Positions 55,755 to 63,563 of a stretch of 63,563 nt of DNA are shown piece after piece; positions within the stretch are counted from its first letter, which is position 1, and each line of letters opens with the position of its first letter. Made by a program: the position numbers and the translations under genes. Under the pieces are notes generated by a model. It made no database searches, was not told where the DNA came from, and saw nothing but the letters and a program-made list of their open reading frames with translations. Origin of the DNA: Bacillus pseudomycoides (GTDB lineage: Bacteria; Bacillota; Bacilli; Bacillales; Bacillaceae_G); the NCBI RefSeq assembly GCF_002582035.1, contig NZ_NUQE01000087.1, positions 1 through 63,563 on the forward strand, given 5' to 3'.

Positions 55755-55895
55755 TTACAAGTGGTTATAAAACGAAATTTGACGATCTTTTACTTCGTCC
55801 ATGATCTCTTGAACACGTTGTACATGTTCAAGTTCTTCTTTAGATAGACGGTTTTTTTGAATCGTAATCGTTAAAAAGAATACATGAAATGTCAT
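55755..55895 (-). CDS. YrzI-family small protein
   Basis: A 46-residue peptide: a hydrophobic start MTFHVFFLTITIQKN followed by a charged helix LSKEELEHVQRVQEIMDEVKDRQISFYNHL. This matches the small Bacillus YrzI family, often present as several adjacent copies with unknown role. GAGAGGAGTAAAC lies at a proper distance before the ATG. Longer in-frame starts would run through a terminator and are unlikely. Confidence 0.7.
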   Translation of the reverse strand: MTFHVFFLTITIQKNRLSKEELEHVQRVQEIMDEVKDRQISFYNHL

Positions 55896-55947
55896 AAAAT
55901 GTTTACTCCTCTCAAGTGTATAAATTTGTAAGAAGGCGAAAATCGCA

Positions 55948-56026
55948 TAAAAAAGCCACAGGAAGACAAAGTACTCCTGCGGCAAGGCGTGAAAAAGCCA
56001 CAGGAAGGCATTCGACCTCCTGTGGC
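55948..56026 (-). terminator. Two tandem, near-identical terminators on the minus strand
   Basis: Two copies of GCCACAGGAA pair with TCCTGCGGC (55948-55983) and TCCTGTGGC (55992-56026), each followed on the minus strand by a T-run. They lie between the small frame at 56058 and yrzI, and they probably arose by duplication. Confidence 0.7.
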
Positions 56027-56057
56027 AGAATTATTTAAATCATAATAAAGGCGATTT

Positions 56058-56132
56058 TCAATTCTCCATATGGGTGGTCGAATATATATTTGATTGTGAA
56101 ACAGATGCTGCATAAACACTTATTTTCATCAT
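56058..56132 (-). CDS. Possible 24-residue peptide upstream of yrzI
   Basis: A short frame starting MMKISVYAASV with an ideal AAAGGAGGTCG eight bases upstream, ended by TGA and followed by terminators. It has no recognised family. The strong ribosome binding site and terminator placement are the only evidence; the first ATG in the site region (56137) would give only two codons. Confidence 0.4.
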   Translation of the reverse strand: MMKISVYAASVSQSNIYSTTHMEN

Positions 56133-56309
56133 TTCATTCGACCTCCTTTGGAAATTTTTTCTTACTTAAGTAAGTATATACAATTAGGTAAATTTTGTAA
56201 ACCCCAAAACGTAAAAATAGGATGAAAATTTTGAAATTTAATGAAATTACACAATTTCTAAGGGGGATGTTATGGTGCATAACGAATTATTAGTGTGAGG
56301 AGGGATGGA

Positions 56310-57362
56310 ATGAAATTGTTAATCTTAGGTGGATCACGCTTTTTAGGAAGAGCAGTAGCTGAAGAGGCATTAAAGAGAAACTATGAAGTGACTATATTGA
56401 ATCGGGGCAACAACAATGATATTTTCAAAGATAAAAATGTAGAAGTGCTTATTAGTGATCGAGATAGAGACCTAGATGTACTGAAGGGAAGAGTATGGGA
56501 TGCAGCAGTTGATACGTGCGGATTTGTTCCACGAACTGTAGAGAAGTCCACATCTATGTTAGTAAATCATGTTCGGCATTATACCTTCATCTCTAGCCTG
56601 TCTGTATATAAAGATTGGATTCCAATGGGAATTACAGAAGATTATGAAGTACAAACTTTATCAGAAGAAAAAGCAGCAGAAATTAATCGGAGTGCGGCAG
56701 GGACTAGTTATAACGAGTATTATGGTCCTTTAAAAAGATTATGCGAAATAGAAGCTGAGAAACATTTGCCGGGTCAAGTACTGTCTGTAAGAGCAGGGCT
56801 TATTGTTGGTTCAAATGATTATTCAGATCGGTTACCTTATTGGATAAAACGAATCGCAAAAGGTGGCCGAGTATTAGCGCCAGGAAATCCAAAAAGAGGA
56901 GTGCGATTTATTGATGTGAAAGATTTGGCAATTTGGATTGTTAACATGATTGAACGAAATATTACAGGAATTTATAATGTGACAGGACCAGACTATCCAT
57001 TAACGATGGAGCAGTTATTAGAAAGTTGCAAAGGTATAACAAATAGTGATGCAGAATTTGTTTGGGTAAGTGAAAAGTTTTTACTTGAGAACAATGTAGC
57101 ACCTTGGACTGAAATGCCGTTGTGGATACCAGAGGAATTTGCTCTTCCAGAAGAGAAAGAACCTTGGCGAGGTGGAAGTTCATTTAATATTGATAAAGTG
57201 TTAAGTACCGGGCTGACATTTCGCTCACTTGAAGAAACGATTCTTGATATTTGGAAGTGGGAACAGATGCGTAGTGAAACCGAAGAACGGAAAGCAGGAT
57301 TAGCATTTGAAAAAGAACAACAATTATTGAAGAGTTGGATGGAGGTACAATCATTGTCATGA
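56310..57362 (+). CDS. NAD-dependent epimerase/dehydratase family protein
   Basis: A 350-residue extended short-chain dehydrogenase. The Rossmann motif is LLILGGSRFLGRAVAEEAL (residues 3-21), with strand IDVKDLAIWIVNMI and the sugar-nucleotide-like C-terminal domain. SSLSVY near residue 93 and YYGPLK near residue 144 hold the expected Ser and Tyr-x-x-x-Lys positions. The substrate is not known; close relatives in Bacillus are annotated as epimerases or reductases. The start at 56310 follows GAGGAGGG. Its end touches the alpha/beta hydrolase remnant, likely an operon partner. Confidence 0.82.
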   Translation: MKLLILGGSRFLGRAVAEEALKRNYEVTILNRGNNNDIFKDKNVEVLISDRDRDLDVLKGRVWDAAVDTCGFVPRTVEKSTSMLVNHVRHYTFISSLSVYKDWIPMGITEDYEVQTLSEEKAAEINRSAAGTSYNEYYGPLKRLCEIEAEKHLPGQVLSVRAGLIVGSNDYSDRLPYWIKRIAKGGRVLAPGNPKRGVRFIDVKDLAIWIVNMIERNITGIYNVTGPDYPLTMEQLLESCKGITNSDAEFVWVSEKFLLENNVAPWTEMPLWIPEEFALPEEKEPWRGGSSFNIDKVLSTGLTFRSLEETILDIWKWEQMRSETEERKAGLAFEKEQQLLKSWMEVQSLS

Positions 57363-57374
57363 GTTTTCAAGCGG

Positions 57375-58286
57375 ATGCTTTTTTTAAAAGCAGCAATTAG
57401 TACAGTACTATTTCCGTTTACAGCTGTAAATCTGTGCATAAGAAAAAAGAATGCAACGAAAGAGCTTGGAAGTATTGTAAATGTAGATGGTCGTAATGTT
57501 CATACTATGGTTTCAGGTGAAGAAAATGGAAATCCGACTGTCATTTTAGATGCAGGATTAAGTGGTAATTGCTTAGCTTGGTGTCTTGTCCAGCCTGAAT
57601 TATCAAAGTTTACAAGGGTGTTTTCTTTTGACAGGGCTGGATATGGCTGGAGTGATACGAGAAATGGTTTATCGACTAGTCAAGAAGTGGTCAATGATTT
57701 GAAGATCGTTTTAGAAAAAATGAAAATTGCTCCTCCTTATATTTTAGTAGCACATTCATTTGCAGGACTAAATATGCGTTTATTTGCAAGTCAATATCCT
57801 GATGAGGTGGCAGGAATTGTATTAGTCGACGCTGTACATGAAAATCGATACTTGAAGGAGGAAATGAATGAAGATAGGTCACAACAATACGTAAAAAGTA
57901 TAAAACAGATGAGATTAGGATATATCACTTCTACTATCGGTTTGCCGCGTTTATTAAAAATGCCAGTAGGAGGAAGGAGCCTTCCAGAGCAAGTTCAAAC
58001 ACATGTAAAACACGTAGGATATACTGCAGGGGCATATGAAGCTGTCTATAAAGAGATGCTGTACAGTGAAGAATCAGCAAAATAAGTAAAACGAGCAAAG
58101 AATTTACGAGAAAATTTGCCGGTGGTTGTAATTAGTTCTAACAATTCAGATTCAACATGGAAAGAGCAACAGCAGCTTTTATGTGAACTAACAAACTGTA
58201 CAAAGCATATTCAAACAGAGAATGGTCATTCGATTCAATTGGAGAATCCGGAGATCGTGATAAAAGCAATACAGGAACTGATATAA
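57375..58286 (+). pseudogene. Alpha/beta hydrolase interrupted by a single in-frame TAA
   Basis: The frame encodes a typical alpha/beta hydrolase: DAGLSGNCLAW oxyanion region, nucleophile Ser128 in VAHSFAGL, and Asp152 in VLVDAVHE. It meets TAA at 58083-58085. The same frame then stays open for 66 more codons, including VVVISSNNSDSTW and the expected catalytic-His segment NGHSIQLENPE, to a final TAA at 58284. One base change thus removes the catalytic His from the product. The true start may be the ATG at 57375 or, with a shift in the run of seven T, the ATGA overlap at 57359. Inactive unless the stop is read through. Confidence 0.8.
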
Positions 58287-58446
58287 ATGCTAGTTTAGAG
58301 AATGAAAAAGTATAGTTGAGTATTAATATTTTTTTGAATACATTCTAAGAAGTTCAGTGTTTCTATAAAAATACGAGAAACATTGAGCTTTTTATTTATA
58401 ATTATGGACAAATGACCAGTATATAATATGTCAGGAGGGATGTTAA

Positions 58447-59001
58447 ATGGATTATGATTTAAGCGATTATCACCGTCAACATGCCGGTATGCATCCAATT
58501 TTAGATCAAATTTTGGAGGGGTGGACTGGGGAACCAAAAAATACTGTTTATTTGTTAATCAAGAAATATGGTTTACCTAGTGAAGCAAGTTCTAGAAAAA
58601 TCATTTGGTATAACAATGGTCCTTGGAAGCGTACGATTGTTCATCTTGATACGGTACTTCATAACTTTCCGACTCCCCATCTTGATTATTTGGCACAAAC
58701 TACTGATTATAAAGTGCCTGTTTCATTTTTTGATGAATTGGCACAGTTTGATGGCAGTTTATATATAGACCGAACTGCTGGTGAAGCTACGGCTAAATGT
58801 GATCAAGAAGCAGCGAATTTTATGGCTTTAAACTTGATGCATGACATTGTTACCGGCAGGCGAAATGTAGAAGATGCACGTCATTTTGCAGTTGAAATTG
58901 AAAAACGTCTTCGATTACAAGGTCAATCATCACCGTATTTCGAAAGATTCCTATTCCAAAAACAAAGTGGTACTGCTGATCCTGATGTCCGCTATTTTTA
59001 A
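58447..59001 (+). CDS. Protein of unknown function
   Basis: A 184-residue soluble protein, opening MDYDLSDYHRQHAGMHPILDQILEGWTGE. No signal peptide, membrane segment or recognised catalytic motif. The segment EAANFMALNLMHDIVTGRRNVEDARHFAVEIEKRL is helical and rich in charged residues. I do not recognise the family. CAGGAGGGATG precedes the ATG, and a hairpin follows at 59098, so it is a genuine single gene. Confidence 0.65.
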   Translation: MDYDLSDYHRQHAGMHPILDQILEGWTGEPKNTVYLLIKKYGLPSEASSRKIIWYNNGPWKRTIVHLDTVLHNFPTPHLDYLAQTTDYKVPVSFFDELAQFDGSLYIDRTAGEATAKCDQEAANFMALNLMHDIVTGRRNVEDARHFAVEIEKRLRLQGQSSPYFERFLFQKQSGTADPDVRYF

Positions 59002-59097
59002 GTCAAACCAAAACGACAGAGTTGGTTCCGTTATTGCATATGTAATATCTTCCTATAAATATTTTACTTTAACTAACCTGCCTCTTTAGCGCAAAAA

Positions 59098-59121
59098 AAG
59101 CTGTCAATTGATAGCTTTGAT
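59098..59121 (+). terminator. Stem-loop after the gene at 58447
   Basis: AAAGCTGTCAATTGATAGCTTT is nearly self-complementary; the T-run after it is poor. Confidence 0.45.
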
Positions 59122-59281
59122 TTATAACTATGCACTAATTTTTTATTTTTTTGAGTTTTAATTATGAAAAATGCATCAGTAACTTGATGATTTAGGTCTC
59201 CCTCTGCCATATCGCTTTATTTTCTGCCTCCTTCGTTTATTCGATAACTACCCTTTATTTTCTATAGTGAACCCAATAGAA

Positions 59282-60385
59282 TCACAGAACAGCTAAACCT
59301 TGGGATCCGAAATAAGGAAAGTTAGTCCAAGCAGCAACCTGCAATCTAACAAGACTACCATCATCTTGGATATGAAATACTGAGACTGTACCCTGATTCC
59401 CGTTCAGTGTGTAAAAATTGCGGCCATCTTTACTCACTCCAGCATCTATCGGCAGACCTGGTGCCGTACCTGACGGTGTACTGGTAATATGCCTTACCAC
59501 CGACAGTGCTCCATTGGAATCGATTCGGTAGGTGGAAATGGTGCCGCTTAAGGTGTTGGTAGTGTATGCAAAACGTTCATCCCTCGTTGTTACAACCCAA
59601 CAAGCGGTCTTATATCCGTTTGGTACAGAGCCGCTGATCACATGAAGGATACCATCGTTAGTCAATGAATAAGAGGACAGCGCATTTGAAACTGCTTCTG
59701 TAACTAAGAGGATTCCAGACGATAGAAAATAGGCGCCCAATGGTCCTTGACCATAAGAATCATTAACGATTGGTCCTGTAATCGTACCATTTTTATTTAC
59801 ATGGAATATACTAAGATGGTTTGATGTAAGCTCGGAGACAAGAATTTTACTGCCATCTGGAGTGAAGAGAACCTGCGCCGGCTGTGCATTGAAGGTGCTG
59901 AGAGAATGGGTTGATCCGGGAATAGGAGTAAGGCGTCCGTTATCATCTATGCGAAAACCAGTGATATTGGATGCAAAATTGTTAGCGGCATTACCTACAT
60001 TGGAAACATAGACAAGATTACCAAACACAGCTACGCTATTGGGCTGAGCACCTCCTGATGGCTTCACATCCACGAGAACGGGTGCTCCGCTGTCGGTTAT
60101 CATGAAACTACTAATACTACCGCTGCCTGCGTTAACTGCAAGTAGGAAACGTCCATCACGGGACAAAGTTAGGGAACCTTGTGACGCAAGGGGATCGACG
60201 CCATCGTTTGCAGTTGCAGTTGAGACTTCCTTTATACCAGTCCCTCTGCCATAAGTCGGGTAGGAACCCGCAAAGGTGAGCATTCCATTCATGTCCCTGT
60301 AAAAAGAAATGATTTGATTCATTACCTCATTATTGGTCGCAATATAAACCATACTCGCACGAGAATATTTGTTCATTATCTGCAT
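59282..60385 (-). CDS. Seven-bladed beta-propeller (lactonase/YncE-like) protein
   Basis: A 367-residue protein built of repeated blades. Each carries a motif like LSRDGRFLLAVNAGSGSISSFMI, FTPDGSKILVSELTSNHLSIFHV or TTRDERFAYTTNTLSGTISTYRI. This is the lactonase (6-phosphogluconolactonase-like) or YncE fold. No signal peptide is present, so it appears cytoplasmic. The enzymatic role is uncertain. GC content and codon use are higher than the neighbourhood, and it is isolated on both sides, which suggests acquisition. AAAGGAGGAAT precedes the ATG. Confidence 0.8.
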   Translation of the reverse strand: MQIMNKYSRASMVYIATNNEVMNQIISFYRDMNGMLTFAGSYPTYGRGTGIKEVSTATANDGVDPLASQGSLTLSRDGRFLLAVNAGSGSISSFMITDSGAPVLVDVKPSGGAQPNSVAVFGNLVYVSNVGNAANNFASNITGFRIDDNGRLTPIPGSTHSLSTFNAQPAQVLFTPDGSKILVSELTSNHLSIFHVNKNGTITGPIVNDSYGQGPLGAYFLSSGILLVTEAVSNALSSYSLTNDGILHVISGSVPNGYKTACWVVTTRDERFAYTTNTLSGTISTYRIDSNGALSVVRHITSTPSGTAPGLPIDAGVSKDGRNFYTLNGNQGTVSVFHIQDDGSLVRLQVAAWTNFPYFGSQGLAVL

Positions 60386-61430
60386 GTTATGAAATTCCTC
60401 CTTTCATAATTTCATATGGCTTTTTACCATTTCAATTCCTCAAATTGATGTACATTGGTTTAAAAGATGGGTGGATTTTCATCTCCCACTAACCTGCTCC
60501 GTTAGTTCAATAACACAGGCTCTTGTTTTTCTTCTATTCACTCTATTCCACAAGCCTCAGGGCTTCTTCAATTACCCATTACTGCCTTCTTACTAGATAT
60601 TCTACGGGTACAGCCACTGTATGGGGCATAATTTCAGATAGTGTCTTTAACAGCCTTTTTCGCCCAAGTGGTTTCCAAAACTAAAAGGGGTAATAGCATT
60701 TTTCATGATTTTCTTTCCAGACAGTAAGCAGTATGATTATATCTGACCATCCAAGTTTCTGTTAGAGCTTAAGGCCAATGTAGCATGTTAGGATTATATC
60801 GCCAGATATTTAATCTCGGATTTAACAAAAGAGTCTAGACTCACTAGCTTCATACACTTTTAGAGTTTCAACTGCACAATATTCACTATATTTGTTTTAA
60901 AGTCTTTCTATATAGTCTAGGAGTATTCGAAGTTAACCATAATATTCCTTTTGAAAAATAAAAAACCTGCTGAATTGACAAGTTTATCCGTTGTTTTATA
61001 TTAAAATTAATGTGCAGTGCCATCTTTCTAAGAGAATGGAGTGCCTTGTATCAATATTAGAGGTCTATGAAAAATAGGTTATGGTCGGAACCACCTAAAG
61101 GTCACTGTATAATTATATAATCTCGTATCTAGTAAGAGAAATAAACCAACGTCCCCAAACGACTTTCAAAGTTTCTCTAAAGAGCTCACGTATAAAATAA
61201 AGGTACATTAGTTCTTCTTAAATTATATATTAATTATTCTCATTATTCATTATCATTACTCTTATAAGCAAATATAAGTTACAGTTCTAAGGTATTGAAT
61301 CACTACTTTTAACATTTTAATAATAGTAACCTTTTCTTACTTAAACCAAAAGTGAATAATTGAAAAAATATATAAATTATAAGTAAAAAATATGTATAAA
61401 AGAATACACTTGTAGAAGGAGGGATAGGGG
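60386..61430. other. Kilobase of gene-free, probably decayed sequence
   Basis: No supported gene is present. GC-richer text at 60460-60650 read on the minus strand gives AVMGN, a stop, then SPEACG, which faintly recalls the tail of TnpB-type transposases. An element such as CTAACCTGCTCCGTTAGTTCAA at 60490 resembles CTAACCTGCCTCTTTAGCGCAA at 59074. From 60900 on the sequence is AT-rich and ends with GAAGGAGGGATAGGGG, the ribosome binding site of the next gene. Confidence 0.4.
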
Positions 61431-63515
61431 ATGAAAGGTTGGAAAGATGACGTTTTTAAAATACTTGGGGTATGGTCGCTACTTGGTGCTTATATCATTT
61501 TAACGATGACTATGCGCTACTCATGGGCTACCGTTTATCAAAGCTTAGCTGTAATTGGGGTACCTGTCATTGGAATAGTGTGGTATTTTGCGATAAGAAA
61601 TGTAATGTTTGCAAACACGTTGTTTATAAGAGGAATGCGTGTAACTTTATATTTCGCTTATGCGTGGTCATGTTGGATGCTTCGAAATATTTACGGTGTA
61701 GAAAACGAAGAAGTATGGCTCTCAGTTAGTTGGTTAGTTCCGGCGTTATGTCTTTATGTAACAGACAAAAAAACAGAATGGTATGTGCTTGGAGGTGGAG
61801 CATTACTTTTCTTTTTATCTACGATAGACGAAATGAAGTGGTTTACTGTTTCAGATAAATGGCAATCTATTATTATAACTATCGCTTCCCTTATGTGGTA
61901 CCGAATTGAGCTGAAAATGCCGGGGCGTTATTTGTTTTACACAACTAGTTTATTAGGATTATGGATGGTGTACCTCGTAAGTTTATACGAAGGAGGAGAG
62001 CCTAATTATTTGATCAAAGTAGTGTGTGCAATCCTCATGACAGTCATGTACGTTATTATATTTAAAAAGATAAAAGAAGGAAATTTATATAAAATAACAA
62101 CTGGCGCAATCTTAACGGCGTGGTCATTGTATGCATTAATAGACATAACCAATCTATTTACAAATTTAACTATGAATATCTCTTATATATTAATGGGATT
62201 AGTTGGTTTGTTTGTCGTAATTTCACAACAATATTTTACTTGGCAAGAAAAAAAGAATCAAACGCAAACAAATCCTCGGAAAATCGGAGAATATGTGCTG
62301 TATGTTTTAGTAAGCTCAATAGGAAGTGTTCTTTTCTTTGCGAGTCTCTATTTTATTTTATGGGAAACATTAAGAGAAAGCAGCGTAATCATGATTACGG
62401 GCGCTATGCTCAGTGTGCTTGGAATATGGGGATATAAAAAAATAACAGCAAAATTTTTACGTATTTTTTTATTTGTTTTCGCTATTATGGCGGGAATTAC
62501 AACACTTGTAACAGATCACCATTACATATGGGGAGTGTTGTATGCTAGTTGTATTTTTGCGTATGGGATGTTTGCAAAACATAAGGCAGAACAACATAGT
62601 TTATGGTGGTTATTGGAAGGGATTATACTAAGTGAATGTATGAGAGGTGCGGACTATTCAACAAGTATGGGTTATCTCGTACTCATTCATATCGGATTTT
62701 TTATTTTTGCGATTGCAAGAAAAAATGAATTTTTATTACGAAATAGTATTGGGTTTGGAATGATATATGTATTTTTCTATTTGTTAGAGAAATACGAAGG
62801 TGCAGAGTCTTGGTTTATTGTAATTGCACATGGTGGATATACATTACTTCTTGTGTTAGGTATGCTATATGTAAAGGATTCTGTAATGAAGCGGATTGGT
62901 ATCGTTATTTATTTGTTTACAAATCTTATTATGTATGAAACAAATTATATAGGAAACTATGGATTGATCTGGATGTTATTTCTTGCAGGGGTTGTATTGT
63001 TACAAACAAAAAAGCAGCAAAAACAAGAGAATATTATAAAATATAACATAACATACAAGAAAAAACATGTATGGTCAATAGGTATACTTTCTACTTTTAT
63101 TTTATTAGGTACCGTTACACAACAAGAATGGAACTATTATAACAGTAATGTCGTGTTACTAGAATTAGAAAATCCAATTGAGAAATCAGCACATACGAAA
63201 AAAGTGTGGTTTTCTTACAAAATAGAAGAGGAAGCAAACGTAATGATGTTGAATCATGCAATGGGAAAAGAAATGAAAACCCCAGTGTATATAAAATTGA
63301 AAGAAGAGCAAGGCGGGAATTACAGCGTAGATAAAATAAAGGTGAATGATTACCCAAAGGAAAATGGTACTTGGATAAAAGGATATATGAACTATGGGTA
63401 TGTTACGATAGGAAGCACGCGTGAAGTTCCTGTTACCCTTGTAAAAGGGGAGGGGCTGTATGCAAAAGTACAAATTGCAAAGAACGGAAATAGCAGAGTA
63501 ATTGAAATTCAGTGA
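61431..63515 (+). CDS. Large polytopic membrane protein with C-terminal GDYXXLXD-like domain
   Basis: A 694-residue protein. Residues 10-545 hold about eighteen to twenty hydrophobic segments with short loops. The last 120 residues, after the final membrane helix at about 553-573, are extracytoplasmic and strand-rich (VVLLELENPIEKSAHTKKVWFSYKIEEEANV, then VPVTLVKGEGLYAKVQ). The layout recalls Bacillus membrane proteins annotated with DUF2157/DUF4401 and a GDYXXLXD tail. The function is unknown; transport of polymers or signalling are mere options. GAAGGAGGGATAGGGG precedes the ATG. The final 48 bases of the window hold no feature. Confidence 0.7.
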   Translation: MKGWKDDVFKILGVWSLLGAYIILTMTMRYSWATVYQSLAVIGVPVIGIVWYFAIRNVMFANTLFIRGMRVTLYFAYAWSCWMLRNIYGVENEEVWLSVSWLVPALCLYVTDKKTEWYVLGGGALLFFLSTIDEMKWFTVSDKWQSIIITIASLMWYRIELKMPGRYLFYTTSLLGLWMVYLVSLYEGGEPNYLIKVVCAILMTVMYVIIFKKIKEGNLYKITTGAILTAWSLYALIDITNLFTNLTMNISYILMGLVGLFVVISQQYFTWQEKKNQTQTNPRKIGEYVLYVLVSSIGSVLFFASLYFILWETLRESSVIMITGAMLSVLGIWGYKKITAKFLRIFLFVFAIMAGITTLVTDHHYIWGVLYASCIFAYGMFAKHKAEQHSLWWLLEGIILSECMRGADYSTSMGYLVLIHIGFFIFAIARKNEFLLRNSIGFGMIYVFFYLLEKYEGAESWFIVIAHGGYTLLLVLGMLYVKDSVMKRIGIVIYLFTNLIMYETNYIGNYGLIWMLFLAGVVLLQTKKQQKQENIIKYNITYKKKHVWSIGILSTFILLGTVTQQEWNYYNSNVVLLELENPIEKSAHTKKVWFSYKIEEEANVMMLNHAMGKEMKTPVYIKLKEEQGGNYSVDKIKVNDYPKENGTWIKGYMNYGYVTIGSTREVPVTLVKGEGLYAKVQIAKNGNSRVIEIQ

Positions 63516-63563
63516 AAGTAAAAGGATAAGAAGTAGTTGAATACACCAAATAAAAAGTCGATT

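Overview
The window looks like chromosomal DNA from the Bacillus cereus group. It is low in GC, ribosome binding sites are strong AGGAGG-type, and TTG or GTG starts are frequent. It carries Bacillus families such as an SorC-type LsrR, YkpA-like ABC-F, YrzI and YndM, the B. subtilis-style fused chorismate mutase/DAHP synthase, T-box leaders and many GNAT acetyltransferases. No rRNA, tRNA or CRISPR array was seen.

Layout. 1-272 is a terminal fragment of an ISC (IscB-type) element on the minus strand. 281-2607 holds small metabolic and acetyltransferase genes. 2730-11092 is a complete lsr autoinducer-2 locus: lsrR-lsrK-cupin-lsrF leftward, lsrA-lsrC-lsrD-lsrB rightward, with ATGA or TAATG overlaps. 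11298-16561 has small enzymes and a D-serine dehydratase divergent from an XRE-cupin regulator, with a 32-bp perfect palindrome between them. 16721-18310 is an apparently intact ISC element: an omega-RNA region followed by iscB with all RuvC and HNH residues. 18519-24057 ends in a 1171-residue SIR2-domain protein that is probably an anti-phage NADase. 24107-30929 is an aromatic amino acid operon (DAHP synthase, chorismate synthase, HisC-like aminotransferase, TyrA, EPSP synthase) with three tyrosine-specifier T-box leaders. 31041-38240 holds an Eis-like acetyltransferase, an MFS transporter, an ABC-F protein, a YbaK protein, a polysaccharide deacetylase and several gene fragments. 38976-44316 is a decayed island: broken xdhC, intact three-subunit xanthine dehydrogenase genes of higher GC, a truncated IS6-family element and a headless TetR gene. 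44729-55351 is an accessory region with GNATs, cupin, AAC(3), CoaB-like and TPR proteins, an AI-2E-family transporter and what looks like a complete type I toxin-antitoxin locus (52895-53245). 55389-63515 contains YrzI-type small genes, an epimerase, an alpha/beta hydrolase broken by one stop codon, a beta-propeller protein of foreign look and a large membrane protein.

How the genes work together. LsrACDB would import AI-2, LsrK would phosphorylate it, phospho-AI-2 would release LsrR, and the cupin protein plus LsrF would degrade it. The aromatic operon supplies chorismate and then 4-hydroxyphenylpyruvate and tyrosine, under direct sensing of uncharged tRNA-Tyr. The SIR2 protein and the toxin-antitoxin locus are defence or stress modules. 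The xanthine dehydrogenase may be inactive because its maturation gene is broken.
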